DNA of 64,000 nucleotides from Nitrospirota bacterium (GTDB taxonomy: Bacteria; Nitrospirota; Nitrospiria; Nitrospirales; Nitrospiraceae), in contig JAUXQT010000003.1 in assembly GCA_030682135.1 (NCBI GenBank), forward strand, positions 1-64,000. The letters run 5' to 3'. Below the pieces are notes generated by a model that was given only the letters and a program-made list of their open reading frames with translations, was not told the origin of the DNA and ran no database searches. Below are positions 1 through 8,882 of this stretch, piece after piece. The translations under genes and the position numbers were made by a program. How positions within the stretch are numbered: the first letter of the stretch is position 1; each line of letters begins with the position of its first letter.

Positions 1-454
1 AAATTCAATTGGTTGGAGAACGCCGGCCCTCAGCCCTTCTCTCTTCTGAGGCGATAGAAGCGGCATCGGTCGCTCTTATCCTCGGGCTAGAACAAGCCCC
101 CTCAGGTACCCCCGAGTCCCTCCCCCCAGCAGCTTGGAAGAAGTTTGACCCGCTGCTCGCGTCTCCCCTTCGGTTGCCTCCTGGCGATATCTGGTTCCAA
201 CAACGAACCCGGCGTTTGACGGGAATGCAGTCGGCAGATCATACCGACCATACCGAAATTGCAACCATCATGCTTAGCTAGCCCCCACCACTAACCCGCC
301 CAAGACAGCAGAACGAGCGCCACGGAAGAACGTTCAACCTCAACTGTTCGAGGTATTCAGCGCTTCAAACTCCGCACTTCGAATCACACCTTCTCGCACG
401 TCTCTTACCCTAGCGTTTAGTCCATGGACACCGATTGACGATTTCACCCCCACA
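1..454. other. Intergenic/edge region without a supported gene
   Basis: No reading frame here has protein-like composition, a ribosome binding site and a recognisable family together. The listed 90-aa and 62-aa ORFs lie on opposite strands of the same DNA and look like chance frames. Positions 331-405 hold 7-bp-periodic repeats. A gene truncated by the window edge cannot be excluded for the first ~280 bases. Confidence 0.5.
331..405. repeat. Heptamer-periodic degenerate repeat
   Basis: Read in steps of seven, the segment gives related words such as GTTCAAC, CTCAACT, GTTCGAG, then CTTCAAA, CTCCGCA, CTTCGAA. It is the most degenerate member of a family of 7-bp-periodic intergenic repeats seen elsewhere in the window, for example near 1.85, 9.6 and 61.6 kb. 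Confidence 0.45.
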
Positions 455-922
455 CTATACCCACTCCGTGGGCTCACGGGTGGGTCGGTCAGTCACCCTC
501 ACAGCAAGCACCTCTCTGATTGTCCGACACACCCGATCGATCTCTCCAACCTCCACCATGGGAACAATCCAAGCATCTGCAGGTTCCAGTTCAATGCGAT
601 AGTGATTTTTCCTCGCCGAGAACCACTCGATATACGGATGAGGCGCGAGGTTCGGGTGAGGGTCGAACGAAATCAAGTTGACATCCCCGATCTGGGGATT
701 CTCCATGTCGCCAATCACCTGCCCAGCAAGATCTTCGTCTTCAAACCGGGGATTCCGAAACTGTATGACCTGCCCCGCGATATCGGGCTTGAAGTTTCCC
801 CGTAAGTACAGATCGACCGGACCGATCACGGCAAACATAATCCGCCCCACAATCGTCCCCTCGATGCGATTGTCCAAAAACCCTTCCTGCACCCAACGCC
901 CATTGCCGAATTTTTGTGACAT
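455..922 (-). CDS. Hypothetical protein, 155 aa
   Basis: The real gene is only the last 155 codons of a longer ORF-track frame. It starts at ATG 922 (MSQKFGNGRW), directly after a strong GGAGG ribosome binding site. Upstream of that, the frame runs antisense-like through the neighbouring permease. The protein has no signal peptide or membrane segment. It is rich in hydrophobic/charged alternation (GRIMFAVIGPVDLYLRG), suggesting a compact beta-rich cytosolic domain. No family was recognised. It lies just downstream of the DMT permease on the same strand with a gap of ~17 bases, so co-transcription is likely. Confidence 0.75.
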   Translation of the reverse strand: MSQKFGNGRWVQEGFLDNRIEGTIVGRIMFAVIGPVDLYLRGNFKPDIAGQVIQFRNPRFEDEDLAGQVIGDMENPQIGDVNLISFDPHPNLAPHPYIEWFSARKNHYRIELEPADAWIVPMVEVGEIDRVCRTIREVLAVRVTDRPTREPTEWV

Positions 923-939
923 CCGACTCCTCCGATGTA

Positions 940-1809
940 CTAGACCGGCTGGACTGAGGCAGCGACGGGCACTGGCGCTTGCGGACCGCTGCCAAGCGAG
1001 CCCACCACTACCGCTATTAAAATAAGGCCGCTGCCGATCCATCCTTGCAGATCCAACGTTTCCCCCAGGAAATACCAGGAGAGCCAGGCTGCATAGGCCG
1101 GCTCCGAAGCAAAGATCAAGGCCACCTGTTGTGCCGGCACAATCCGTTGCACCCACATCTGAACGGCAAAGGCCCCGGTCGCAAGCCCTCCGGTCACCCC
1201 AAGCCCGAACAACAACAACGCAGTCGGCGCAAAGGCCTGAGCCGGCGCCTGCTCCATCAACATGGTAGGAAATAACAGAACCACCATGGCCATCATCTGC
1301 CAGGCAAACAGAGACGGTGCATCGACTTCGCGGGTAAACCGCTCGAGACAGGCGATATGCGCAGCAAAGGCGAAGGCACAGCCCAGCGTCATAAGGTCGC
1401 CAAGATTTCCGGATGCGCTGGGCTTCACCAGCAACCAAAGCCCCACCGTCGCGACTCCTGTGGCCAATAATACGCGCCAATCGAATCGGCGAAGAATCAA
1501 GGGAACAATCACGACATACAGCGCCGTAATGAAGGCAGAGTTCGACGAAGTGGTGTAGTGAATCCCGACCGTTTGAAGGACATAGCCGAGAAAGAGCCAG
1601 CCGGTGGCGATCGCACCGGCCCGCAACACCGCCGGGTCGCGATGCAGGCGGAGGCTCCACAGCAAAAACCCGCCCCCGACCAGCAACGCCCCAAGCAGGA
1701 ATCGCAGAAACAGAAACGACAACGGTGGAATCTGCTCCAACACCGCCTTGGTCGCGGGAAACGTCGCGCCCCAAATGAACGTTGTCAGAAGGAGTGCGAA
1801 TCGTGGCAT
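940..1809 (-). CDS. DMT-superfamily permease (EamA family), 289 aa
   Basis: This is a drug/metabolite-transporter-type permease, expected to export a small metabolite or amino acid across the inner membrane. The substrate cannot be read from sequence. It has the usual ~290-aa length and ten hydrophobic segments arranged as two EamA halves. The first begins LLTTFIWGATFPATKAVLEQ and contains the GIHYTTSSNSAFITALYVV segment. The second half ends with the typical SEPAYAAWLSWYFLGETL signature and a terminal helix LILIAVVVG. A small conserved gene follows on the same strand (455..922). A heptamer-type repeat sits immediately upstream of the start. Confidence 0.9.
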   Translation of the reverse strand: MPRFALLLTTFIWGATFPATKAVLEQIPPLSFLFLRFLLGALLVGGGFLLWSLRLHRDPAVLRAGAIATGWLFLGYVLQTVGIHYTTSSNSAFITALYVVIVPLILRRFDWRVLLATGVATVGLWLLVKPSASGNLGDLMTLGCAFAFAAHIACLERFTREVDAPSLFAWQMMAMVVLLFPTMLMEQAPAQAFAPTALLLFGLGVTGGLATGAFAVQMWVQRIVPAQQVALIFASEPAYAAWLSWYFLGETLDLQGWIGSGLILIAVVVGSLGSGPQAPVPVAASVQPV

Positions 1810-1818
1810 CAGATTGAA

Positions 1819-1910
1819 GAAGTGCTGAGAGTTGGGTACTAAGTGCTGAGCTTGAGGTTCAGAAAATTACACAGCACTGAGTACGCAGGACTCAGCACTG
1901 CCCCCTCAAG
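1819..1910. repeat. Inverted heptamer-periodic repeat
   Basis: The left arm reads in heptamers GTGCTGA, GAGTTGG, GTACTAA, GTGCTGA. The right arm CAGCACT, GAGTACG, CAGGACT, CAGCACT is its reverse complement in design. The arms flank a short AT-rich centre, so the whole segment can form an imperfect hairpin. It lies in the gap upstream of the permease start and reaches into the 3' end of the next gene (1906..2115). Confidence 0.7.
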
Positions 1911-2115
1911 CCTTGCACAGGGCGCAGCGCCGCTGATCCGTCGTCCCAGCCTGCTCCATCGCCGCGAGCGCTCGCTCCTTGTCAGGATAGTCGAACCAGC
2001 CGCCCTCCCAGAAATCGCTGGAGGAGCCGATCGTCGACGAGGGCACTTCGGCACAACGATCCTTGTGGAGCGTAACCCGATCGATTGAGCGGGCGATGTG
2101 AATCCAATAGATCAT
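1906..2115 (-). CDS. Small conserved protein with terminal CxxC, 69 aa
   Basis: The small protein starts MIYWIHIARS and ends RRCALCKA. A histidine-cysteine pair (LHKDRC) near the N-terminus and the C-terminal CALC could form a metal site. The central GGWFDYPDKERALAAMEQ resembles a small family in which such Cys/His pairs flank a short helix. That resemblance is from memory of the pattern, not from a search. No partner is evident, and the neighbours on the same strand are the DMT permease and a 58-aa protein. Real coding is supported by the protein-like composition and the acidic-aromatic centre. Confidence 0.6.
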   Translation of the reverse strand: MIYWIHIARSIDRVTLHKDRCAEVPSSTIGSSSDFWEGGWFDYPDKERALAAMEQAGTTDQRRCALCKA

Positions 2116-2244
2116 AGGAACAGCCCTTCACAGACAGACCGAGACACGGCCCTTGGGTTACAACTCAGGGCTCGTCCGCGCTCACGACCTGCGATCAGAT
2201 TCCACTTCGACCGACGAGAGAAGCTCGCCGGCGATTGAGACAAC

Positions 2245-2421
2245 TTACGGCAGGAGCTGCCACTCATCTTTCTCAATGAAGACCTTGACGCCGGTCTCGA
2301 GTTTCTTGATATCGTCCTTATCGAAGAGCCTCATGTAGCGCTCGATCCGATCCTCGTCATCGATCCGCTCTTCTTGCATCATTCCACCGGTACTCTTGTA
2401 TTTCCGAATCAACAGGGGCAT
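2245..2421 (-). CDS. Small charged protein, 58 aa (below ORF-track cutoff)
   Basis: This gene is missing from the supplied track because it is only 58 codons long. Reading the minus strand from ATG 2421 gives MPLLIRKYKSTGGMMQEERI, then a highly charged helix-forming stretch. It ends EKDEWQLLP before TAA at 2245-2247. A clear AGGAGG sits seven bases upstream of the ATG. The charged KDDIKKLETGVKVFIEKDEW tail looks soluble. No function is recognised. It is transcribed divergently from the FmdB-type gene at 2550. Confidence 0.7.
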   Translation of the reverse strand: MPLLIRKYKSTGGMMQEERIDDEDRIERYMRLFDKDDIKKLETGVKVFIEKDEWQLLP

Positions 2422-2549
2422 CGAAATCCTCCTCGTAAGCCACTAGAAGTCACCTCAGCAAGGTGTGTACAATAAGGCAAAGTTCACGGGCCGGTCAAGA
2501 GCGGATTCGCACTCTGTCCCGGGAACATCCAGCATGAAGGATACGCACG

Positions 2550-2858
2550 ATGCCGATCTATGAATATCGTTGTAGAAAATGCGAAAAGCAGTTTGATGCG
2601 ACCCAATCCGTCCATGTCAGACCGGAAGACACGATCTGCCCGCACTGTCAGGCCCAGGAGGCGACACGATTGATGTCTGCCAGCACGACAGTGGTCAAAG
2701 GGACCCACAAAACCGGCTTTGCCGAACAAAAAGCCTACAACATGCTGGACGAGCGGATGGACAAATTCGCCAAGCTGCCACCGCTGATGGGGAAACGCGC
2801 CGCCCCCGAGACTGGCGGACCACCAGACCCTGCAAGCGGCGGCATCACGGAGAACTGA
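2550..2858 (+). CDS. FmdB-family zinc ribbon protein, 102 aa
   Basis: The protein begins MPIYEYRCRKCEKQFDATQS and carries a second pair, TICPHCQ. Together they form the CxxC...CxxC zinc ribbon of the FmdB/putative regulatory protein family. The remainder is a low-complexity tail ending DPASGGITEN, as is common in this family. The role is unknown; members are often annotated as putative regulators. The gene is ~70 bases upstream of the binding-protein gene on the same strand and may share a transcript. Confidence 0.9.
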   Translation: MPIYEYRCRKCEKQFDATQSVHVRPEDTICPHCQAQEATRLMSASTTVVKGTHKTGFAEQKAYNMLDERMDKFAKLPPLMGKRAAPETGGPPDPASGGITEN

Positions 2859-2931
2859 ACCAGACCGTGAACTGGCATCTGCACGCACAGCATCCTCGTC
2901 CCGATAGCCACCCCAACCCAATGGAGATCCC

Positions 2932-3753
2932 ATGATTGCGAGACAGGTACTCTCGCTAGGCCTCGGCCTGCTATTCAGCTGGAGCATGGCCACCAGCGCG
3001 CTGGCGGAGGTGACCGGAAACCTGATCATTGCGGGCAACGGACCGGAGCTCACGACTATTGAAGCCCTGGCCCGCGCCTTTGAAAAGGCCAACCCCCGCG
3101 CCTATCTCGATGTCGTTTGGGAGGCCAGCTCGAAGCCGGTTGAGCTGGTTAAAGCCGGCCAAGCCCACATCGCCGTGACCGGAACCGAGGACCCAGGCCT
3201 CTCGGCAGCCGTCATCGCCTGGGATGGAATCGGCATCCTCGTGCATCTCTCCAATGTGACAAAAGATGTGACGAAGCAACAGATCGCCGACATCTTCTCC
3301 GGTAAGATCACCATGTGGTCTGAATTAGGCGGCCTCGACACAAAAATACTGGTCATCGACCGGCCTCGCAATCAAAACATCCGCGATGCGTTTGAGGCTC
3401 AGCTTGGCGTGACAGGAAAGATCACCAGCAGCGCCAAAGTCATCGGCTCCGATGAGCAGGTCGTCAAAACCGTCGTAGGAACGTTACCCCCACTGTCTGC
3501 CATCACCTATCTCTCGTTGAATCAGGCCCTGTCTGCCGTCTCAGGCGGCGTCGCCGTCAAACTCTTGCCCATCGACAAGATCGAGCCGGAGGTCCCCACC
3601 GTGAAGGACGGCCGTTATCCCTTCCGGCGCCCAATCCTCCTCCTGTCCAAGAAGGAGCCGAACCATCTGGCTGAGGCCTTCACGCAGTTCGTGCTGTCCC
3701 AAGTCGGTCAAGAACTCATTGCCGACACATACATTCCGCTCAAAGAGAAATAG
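2932..3753 (+). CDS. PstS-like periplasmic substrate-binding protein, 273 aa
   Basis: An N-terminal signal peptide (VLSLGLGLLFSWSMATSALAEV) precedes a periplasmic binding-protein fold of the phosphate-binding type. The signatures are GNLIIAGNGPELTTIEALARAFE, VVWEASSKPVELVKAG and DIFSGKITMWSELGG, a hallmark of PstS-like PBPs. A C-terminal AFTQFVLSQVGQELIADTYIPL follows. No ABC permease or ATPase lies next to it, so it may be an orphan binding protein or a sensor component rather than a transporter subunit. The ligand (phosphate or a similar oxyanion) is inference from the fold. The IPT protein gene follows after 32 bases. Confidence 0.88.
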   Translation: MIARQVLSLGLGLLFSWSMATSALAEVTGNLIIAGNGPELTTIEALARAFEKANPRAYLDVVWEASSKPVELVKAGQAHIAVTGTEDPGLSAAVIAWDGIGILVHLSNVTKDVTKQQIADIFSGKITMWSELGGLDTKILVIDRPRNQNIRDAFEAQLGVTGKITSSAKVIGSDEQVVKTVVGTLPPLSAITYLSLNQALSAVSGGVAVKLLPIDKIEPEVPTVKDGRYPFRRPILLLSKKEPNHLAEAFTQFVLSQVGQELIADTYIPLKEK

Positions 3754-3785
3754 TCCTGAACCGTCGTTCATTGAAGGAGGCACCT

Positions 3786-4244
3786 ATGCACATGTGGCGA
3801 TCATCGGTCTTCATGCTACTGGGGCTCATCGGAATTATGGCAGTACCGCTTCCTCTCTCCTATGCGGAAGAACCAGGAGCCATGGTGGACGGCGCGGGCT
3901 TCACCCTCTACGGGACCGAATCGATCAAGGGGTCCGATGCCGCGAAGGTCGAACGGGACCCGGTCTGCGACCGGAGCAAGCGGCCAAAGATCTTTAAGGT
4001 CGAACCGGATGAAGCCAAACCCGGCCAGAAGGTCACGATCAAAGGCGAGAATTTCGGGGCCAAAGAATGTTTCCACGGGGTAGCCTTCAGCGCGGCGGGG
4101 CCGGCCAAAATCGACTACACCTTCGTCAACGAGACGACCATCGAAGCGACCGTTCCTGACGTCCGAGCCGGCATGTCGTTCATCGATGTGGTCGCCGGCG
4201 GCGGCAACGCCAGGTCAAAGGGCTTTTTAGTCCAAGCGAAGTAG
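3786..4244 (+). CDS. Exported IPT/TIG-domain protein, 152 aa
   Basis: The start at ATG 3786 is chosen over the track's 3771 because a perfect GGAGG ends six bases before it. The start then gives a clean signal peptide (MHMWRSSVFMLLGLIGIMAV...SYAEE). The mature part carries one IPT/TIG immunoglobulin-like fold, read as DEAKPGQKVTIKGENFGAKE followed by TTIEATVPDVRAGMSFIDVV. Such domains mediate protein contact or ligand binding on secreted proteins. It follows the PBP gene closely and probably shares its mRNA. The function beyond the fold is unknown. Confidence 0.85.
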   Translation: MHMWRSSVFMLLGLIGIMAVPLPLSYAEEPGAMVDGAGFTLYGTESIKGSDAAKVERDPVCDRSKRPKIFKVEPDEAKPGQKVTIKGENFGAKECFHGVAFSAAGPAKIDYTFVNETTIEATVPDVRAGMSFIDVVAGGGNARSKGFLVQAK

Positions 4245-4263
4245 CCGGAATCCGACAATCTCC

Positions 4264-4296
4264 ACCGGAGGCGCGGCGCTGTGCCGTGCCTCCGGT
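4264..4296. terminator. GC-rich hairpin after the IPT gene
   Basis: ACCGGAGGC and CGGC pair with GCCG and GCCTCCGGT across a GCTGT loop, with one unpaired G/T on each side. The hairpin lies 20 bases after the stop codon. No T-run follows, so it could be an unusual terminator or an mRNA-stabilising 3' structure. Confidence 0.5.
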
Positions 4297-4426
4297 CCCC
4301 TCGATCAGGCCCATTTCCAGCCTGCGTTCCCTCGACAAGACTCTTGATCTTATGCTAGCTTACGCGCTCATTTTCGCCTGAGAACTCTCGCGGATTCGCG
4401 TGCGATCTGAGGAGACGGGGGCTGGT

Positions 4427-5845
4427 ATGTTCAAGAAGATTCTGGTGGCCAATCGCGGCGAAATCGCCATGAGGATTATTCGCGCCTGCCGCGAATTGAA
4501 CATCGCCACTGCCGCCATCTATTCCGAAGCCGATTCGACCGGTATCTACGTCAAAAAGGCGGACGAAGCCTACATGGTCGGTCCGGGACCGGTCAAAGGC
4601 TTCCTGGATAGCCAACAGATCGTCAGTCTGGCCCAACGGATCAGCGCCGACGCCATCCATCCGGGCTACGGATTTCTCTCGGAAAACTCGAAATTTGCGC
4701 AACTGTGCCAAACCTCCGGTATTACCTTCATCGGCCCATCGCCGCACGCCATCGATTTAATGGGCAGTAAGGTCAACGCCCGCGACCTCGCCAAGCGAGT
4801 GGGCGTTCCCATCGTCCCCGGCACCGAAGGCGGCGTCACCGACGTGAACGAGGCCTTGGCCTTTGCGAAAGCCACTGGGTATCCCGTCATCATTAAAGCC
4901 AGTGCAGGCGGAGGAGGACGCGGCCTCCGGGTCGTCCGATCCGACGCAGAACTCCGTGAGAACATGGCGGTGGCTTCTCGGGAAGCACAAGCATCGTTCG
5001 GCGATGGCAGCGTCTTCCTCGAAAAATATATCGAACGGCCGCATCACATCGAATTCCAGATCCTGGCCGACAAACACGGCAACATGATCCACCTGGGCGA
5101 GCGCGATTGCTCGATCCAACGCCGGCATCAAAAGCTCATCGAAATTGCCCCCTCGTTGATCCTGACGCCGAAGCTGCGCGCCGAAATGGGCGCAGCGGCC
5201 ATTACGATTGCCAAAGCGGTCGATTATGACAATGCCGGCACGGTTGAGTTCCTGCTCGACCAGGACGGCCATTATTACTTCATGGAGATGAACCCTCGAC
5301 TCCAAGTCGAACATACGGTGACCGAGCAGATCACCGCGATCGACATCGTGCGCAATCAGATCGCCATTGCCGCGGGCCTGCCTCTGGAGATCACACAGCA
5401 GGAAGTCACGCTCCAGGGCCATTCCATCCAATGCCGCATCAATGCCGAAGACCCTAAGAACAACTTTATGCCCTGCACGGGCACCATCACCGCCTATCTC
5501 TCGCCGGGCGGGATCGGGGTACGCATCGACGGAGCGGTCTACAAAGACTATACGGTGCCGCCCTACTACGACGCCCTCTTGGCTAAACTCACCGTCCGTG
5601 GCCGTACCTGGGAAGAAACCGTCAGCCGGATGAGACGGTCGCTCGAAGAATATGTCCTGCGCGGGGTGAAAACCACGATCCCCTTCATGAAAGAAATCAT
5701 GCAGGAGCCGGATTTCATGGCGGGCCGTTTCGACACGTCCTATCTCGAGACGCATCCGGACCTGTTCAACTACCACGATTTCGAACAACCGGAGGACCTG
5801 GTGTTGGCGCTCTCCGCTGCCATCGCCGCCTACGAAGGGCTGTGA
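4427..5845 (+). CDS. pycA: Biotin carboxylase subunit (pyruvate carboxylase subunit A), 472 aa
   Basis: This subunit carries out ATP-dependent carboxylation of biotin with bicarbonate, the first half-reaction of biotin-dependent carboxylases. The start at 4427 (MFKKILVANRGEIAMRII) follows GAGGAGACGGGGGC; the track start nine codons earlier lacks family homology. The N-terminal preATP-grasp domain, glycine-rich ATP loop (KASAGGGGRGLRVV), MEMNPRLQVEHTVTE and the C-terminal biotin carboxylase domain are all present. The length matches AccC. The adjacent partner is a carboxyltransferase-biotin carrier protein of pyruvate carboxylase type, with no accB/accD here. I therefore call it the A subunit of a two-subunit pyruvate carboxylase, which would supply oxaloacetate. 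AccC remains an alternative name. Confidence 0.93.
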   Translation: MFKKILVANRGEIAMRIIRACRELNIATAAIYSEADSTGIYVKKADEAYMVGPGPVKGFLDSQQIVSLAQRISADAIHPGYGFLSENSKFAQLCQTSGITFIGPSPHAIDLMGSKVNARDLAKRVGVPIVPGTEGGVTDVNEALAFAKATGYPVIIKASAGGGGRGLRVVRSDAELRENMAVASREAQASFGDGSVFLEKYIERPHHIEFQILADKHGNMIHLGERDCSIQRRHQKLIEIAPSLILTPKLRAEMGAAAITIAKAVDYDNAGTVEFLLDQDGHYYFMEMNPRLQVEHTVTEQITAIDIVRNQIAIAAGLPLEITQQEVTLQGHSIQCRINAEDPKNNFMPCTGTITAYLSPGGIGVRIDGAVYKDYTVPPYYDALLAKLTVRGRTWEETVSRMRRSLEEYVLRGVKTTIPFMKEIMQEPDFMAGRFDTSYLETHPDLFNYHDFEQPEDLVLALSAAIAAYEGL

Positions 5846-5900
5846 CCGCACAGCCGCCGATCAACCACCGATAACGAATTAACCGGCAGATTAGAACATC

Positions 5901-7853
5901 ATGGCGACACGACGACCTACAAAAAAACAGGCACCCAAGAAACGAGCGGCAGCACCAGCCGTCCGGACGTCAAAAACCCGTGCCAAGGTTAGCCCCGAGT
6001 TGACCATCCAACCGGCAACCGGCAAGCCCATCCTGCTCACCGAAGTCGCCTTGCGCGATGGCCATCAGTCGCTGCTGGCCACACGCATGCGGACAGAGGA
6101 CATGCTGCCTATCGCCCAGAAGCTCGACGCCGTCGGCTATTGGTCGCTCGAAGTCTGGGGCGGCGCCACCTTCGACACCTGCCTCCGCTTCCTCAAAGAA
6201 GATCCCTGGGAACGGCTGCGCGCACTGCGTGCCGCCATGCCCAACACCAAATTGCAAATGCTGCTCCGCGGACAGAACCTGGTCGGCTATCGGCATTATG
6301 CCGACGATGTCTTGGAGCGGTTCATCGAACGGTCCGCCACCAACGGCATCGACGTCTTCCGCATCTTCGACGCCCTGAACGACATCCGCAACATGGAGCG
6401 GGCGATGCGCGAAGTGAAGGCCTGCGGCAAACATGTCGAAGCCGCCATCAGCTATACCGTCAGTCCCGTCCATAGTGTCGACCGTTTCGTCGACATGGCG
6501 AAAAAACTGGAAGACTTGGGCACCGATACGCTCTGCATCAAAGACATGGCCGGACTCTTGGAGCCACTCGAGGCCTATCACCTCATCCGCCGGATCAAGG
6601 CAGCCGTAAAGGTCCCGATCCATTTGCATTCGCATTACACCTCGGGAATGGCCTCGATGACCTCCTTCATGGCGATCCTGGGCGGTCTCGACATGCTGGA
6701 TACGTCCATCTCGCCATTGGCCGGCGGCACCTCGCACCCGGCGACGGAAACCCTGGTGGCCTCGCTGCGGAACACGCCGTACGATACGGGGCTGAACCTC
6801 GTGTCGTTTCTCCCGATCACCGAACATTTCCGCACCGTGCGACGAAAGTATCGGCAGTTCGAAAGCGAGTTCACCGGCGTCGATGCCGAAATCCTCTCCT
6901 CGCAGATTCCCGGCGGCATGCTCTCCAATCTCGCGGCGCAACTGACCGAACAGAATGCGCTCGATCGGATCAAAGAAGTCCTGGATGAAGTCCCGCGCGT
7001 CCGCAAGGAAATGGGCTATCCCCCGCTCGTGACCCCCACGAGTCAGATCGTCGGCACCCAGGCCACGCTGAACGTGCTGACGGGCGAACGGTACAAAGTC
7101 ATCACCACGGAAACCAAGAACTATTTCCTCGGACTGTACGGCAGAGCGCCGGGACCGCTCGATCACGACATCATGGCCCGGGCGATCGGGGACGACCAAC
7201 CGATCAAAACGCGGCCCGCCGATCGACTGGAGCCTGAACTCGAAGCCATCAAAAAAGATCTGCCGGCCTCGGCCACCACGGTGGAAGACCAGCTCTCGTT
7301 CACGCTGTTCCCCGCCATCGCGCGGGACTTCTTCGACGCACGCGAGAAGGGGGATCTGACGCTGGCGCCCCTCGAAAGTTTCTCGCCCAGTGGCCCGGCG
7401 ACAGCCACCGAACTCCATTTGGCCCCCGCCGAATTCAACGTCACGGTCCACGGCGAAACCTATCATGTGAAGGTGTCCGGTTCCGGGAGAAAGGTGGACG
7501 GGCGCAAACCTTACTATATCCGCGTGAACGACAAACTCGAAGAAGTCTCGCTGGAACCCATTCAAGAGATCCTGGCCGGCGTGCCGGAGGCTCCTGACAG
7601 CGGCACCAGCGCCAAACGTAAACGGCCCAGACCGTCCAAGCCGGGAGACGTCGCCCCTCCGATGCCGGGCCGCGTCGTCAAAATACTGGTGGCGGCGAAT
7701 GCCGCGGTGAAGGCCGGCGATCCCCTGCTGATCATCGAGGCCATGAAAATGGAAAGCCAGGTCCCTGCGCCGATCGACGGGACCGTCACCGCCATTCTGG
7801 TCGTAGAAGGCGACAACGTGAAGACGGATGAAACAGTCATCCAGCTGGAATAG
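5901..7853 (+). CDS. pycB: Pyruvate carboxylase subunit B (carboxyltransferase plus biotin carrier), 650 aa
   Basis: The protein transfers CO2 from carboxybiotin to pyruvate. A basic Ala/Lys-rich N-terminus (~30 aa) precedes the HMGL-like TIM barrel, opening LTEVALRDGHQSLLATRMRT. The barrel contains PIHLHSHYTSGMASM metal-site residues and DTSISPLAGGTSHPATET. A PYC/OADA conserved domain follows, then a Pro/Lys-rich linker (KRKRPRPSKPG), then a biotinyl domain with the EAMKMES signature (biotin lysine about residue 616). The alternative, the alpha subunit of oxaloacetate decarboxylase, is less likely because the beta/gamma membrane subunits are absent and a biotin carboxylase is adjacent. The gap to pycA is 55 bases, so an operon is likely. 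Confidence 0.93.
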   Translation: MATRRPTKKQAPKKRAAAPAVRTSKTRAKVSPELTIQPATGKPILLTEVALRDGHQSLLATRMRTEDMLPIAQKLDAVGYWSLEVWGGATFDTCLRFLKEDPWERLRALRAAMPNTKLQMLLRGQNLVGYRHYADDVLERFIERSATNGIDVFRIFDALNDIRNMERAMREVKACGKHVEAAISYTVSPVHSVDRFVDMAKKLEDLGTDTLCIKDMAGLLEPLEAYHLIRRIKAAVKVPIHLHSHYTSGMASMTSFMAILGGLDMLDTSISPLAGGTSHPATETLVASLRNTPYDTGLNLVSFLPITEHFRTVRRKYRQFESEFTGVDAEILSSQIPGGMLSNLAAQLTEQNALDRIKEVLDEVPRVRKEMGYPPLVTPTSQIVGTQATLNVLTGERYKVITTETKNYFLGLYGRAPGPLDHDIMARAIGDDQPIKTRPADRLEPELEAIKKDLPASATTVEDQLSFTLFPAIARDFFDAREKGDLTLAPLESFSPSGPATATELHLAPAEFNVTVHGETYHVKVSGSGRKVDGRKPYYIRVNDKLEEVSLEPIQEILAGVPEAPDSGTSAKRKRPRPSKPGDVAPPMPGRVVKILVAANAAVKAGDPLLIIEAMKMESQVPAPIDGTVTAILVVEGDNVKTDETVIQLE

Positions 7854-8820
7854 CTCCCTTCACGACAGCCCGGCGCCACCACCTCGCAGCGCTCGTACCT
7901 GGCTGCGCACTTCGCTCATAGGCCTGTCGCTCATGCTGACTGCTTGCACGTCTCCCTCTTCCTTGCCTCAGTGGTTCGACGCCCTCGGGCGACTCCCGGT
8001 CAACAGCGTTACGGTCCAGGGTCAACGCATAGCGTACCTCGACGTGGGACAGGGGCCGCTCGTCCTGCTCCTCCATGGATTCGGGGGCTCGATGTGGCAG
8101 TGGGAACATCAACAAGCGGCGCTCTCCGCCCATTTCCGCGTGATTACTCCAGACCTGGTCGGCGCAGGGCTGTCGGACAAACCGGATATCGAGTACCGGC
8201 CGGATCAACTGCTGGCCTTTCTCGTGGGCTTCATGGATGCGCTCCATATTCCTCAGGCCAGCGTGGTGGGGAACTCCATGGGAGCCGGACTCGCCATCGG
8301 ACTGGCCCTCGACCACCCGACACGCGTCTCACAGCTTATCCTGATCGATGGACTCCCGGCTCATGTCATGGAACACCTGGCCAGCCCCTCGCTTCGTCGC
8401 GCCTTAACCACCAGCACCCCATCCTGGCTGGTCTCGTTCGGCAATTGGCTCTTTGGAGGCCTGATACTCGAATCCACGCTGCGTGAATTCGTCTACGATC
8501 CGGCCCTGTTGACTCAAGCCGTTCTGGACCGCTCCAACCATAACCGCCAGCAGCCAGGACTCTTCCGGGCCCTCCTCACGATCGGCACCAATCTCCCGCT
8601 GTGGGAACGACACTTCGCGCCACGCATCGGGACCATCACCCACCGTACGTTGATTGTATGGGGCGAGGAAGACCGCGTGTTTCCCCTCCCGGCCGGCGAC
8701 CAACTCCATCGAGCGATTACCGGCTCGACGTTCGTGACAATTCCTAAAGCAGGCCACATTCCTCAGTGGGAACAGCCTGAGGTCGTGAACAAGGCGCTCC
8801 TGGACTTTATGAGGCCCTAG
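7828..8820 (+). CDS. Lipoprotein alpha/beta hydrolase, 330 aa
   Basis: This is an alpha/beta-fold hydrolase anchored as a lipoprotein. A long basic N-terminus precedes LIGLSLMLTAC, which fits a lipobox with Cys as the acylated residue. Fold signatures are LLHGFGGSMWQWEHQ (oxyanion loop), VVGNSMGAGLA (nucleophile serine in GNSMG), IVWGEEDRVFPL (acid) and IPKAGHIPQWEQP (histidine). The substrate is unknown; esterase or haloperoxidase-like chemistry is plausible. The start at 7828 overlaps pycB by 26 bases. No better start is seen before the hydrophobic segment, so translational coupling is likely. Confidence 0.85.
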   Translation: MKQSSSWNSSLHDSPAPPPRSARTWLRTSLIGLSLMLTACTSPSSLPQWFDALGRLPVNSVTVQGQRIAYLDVGQGPLVLLLHGFGGSMWQWEHQQAALSAHFRVITPDLVGAGLSDKPDIEYRPDQLLAFLVGFMDALHIPQASVVGNSMGAGLAIGLALDHPTRVSQLILIDGLPAHVMEHLASPSLRRALTTSTPSWLVSFGNWLFGGLILESTLREFVYDPALLTQAVLDRSNHNRQQPGLFRALLTIGTNLPLWERHFAPRIGTITHRTLIVWGEEDRVFPLPAGDQLHRAITGSTFVTIPKAGHIPQWEQPEVVNKALLDFMRP

Positions 8821-8882
8821 CCACACCAACATAGGCCACAGGACCGCGCGACAATGCGTACGGTTGTCTTACCAAGGAGAAC

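Noticed and set aside
9-281. 90-aa ORF at the window start
   Set aside because: No ribosome site, no family features and an opposite-strand ORF of similar quality covers the same bases.
455-1774. 439-aa minus-strand ORF as one gene
   Set aside because: Its first ~285 codons run out of frame through the EamA permease and look like antisense-style Arg/Cys-rich noise. Only the part from MSQKFG (922) has a ribosome site and protein-like composition.
4757-5851. 364-aa minus-strand ORF opposite pycA
   Set aside because: Shadow frame of the biotin carboxylase gene.
5970-7565. 531-aa minus-strand ORF opposite pycB
   Set aside because: Long shadow frame caused by GC-rich codon bias; no family features and wholly contained within pycB.
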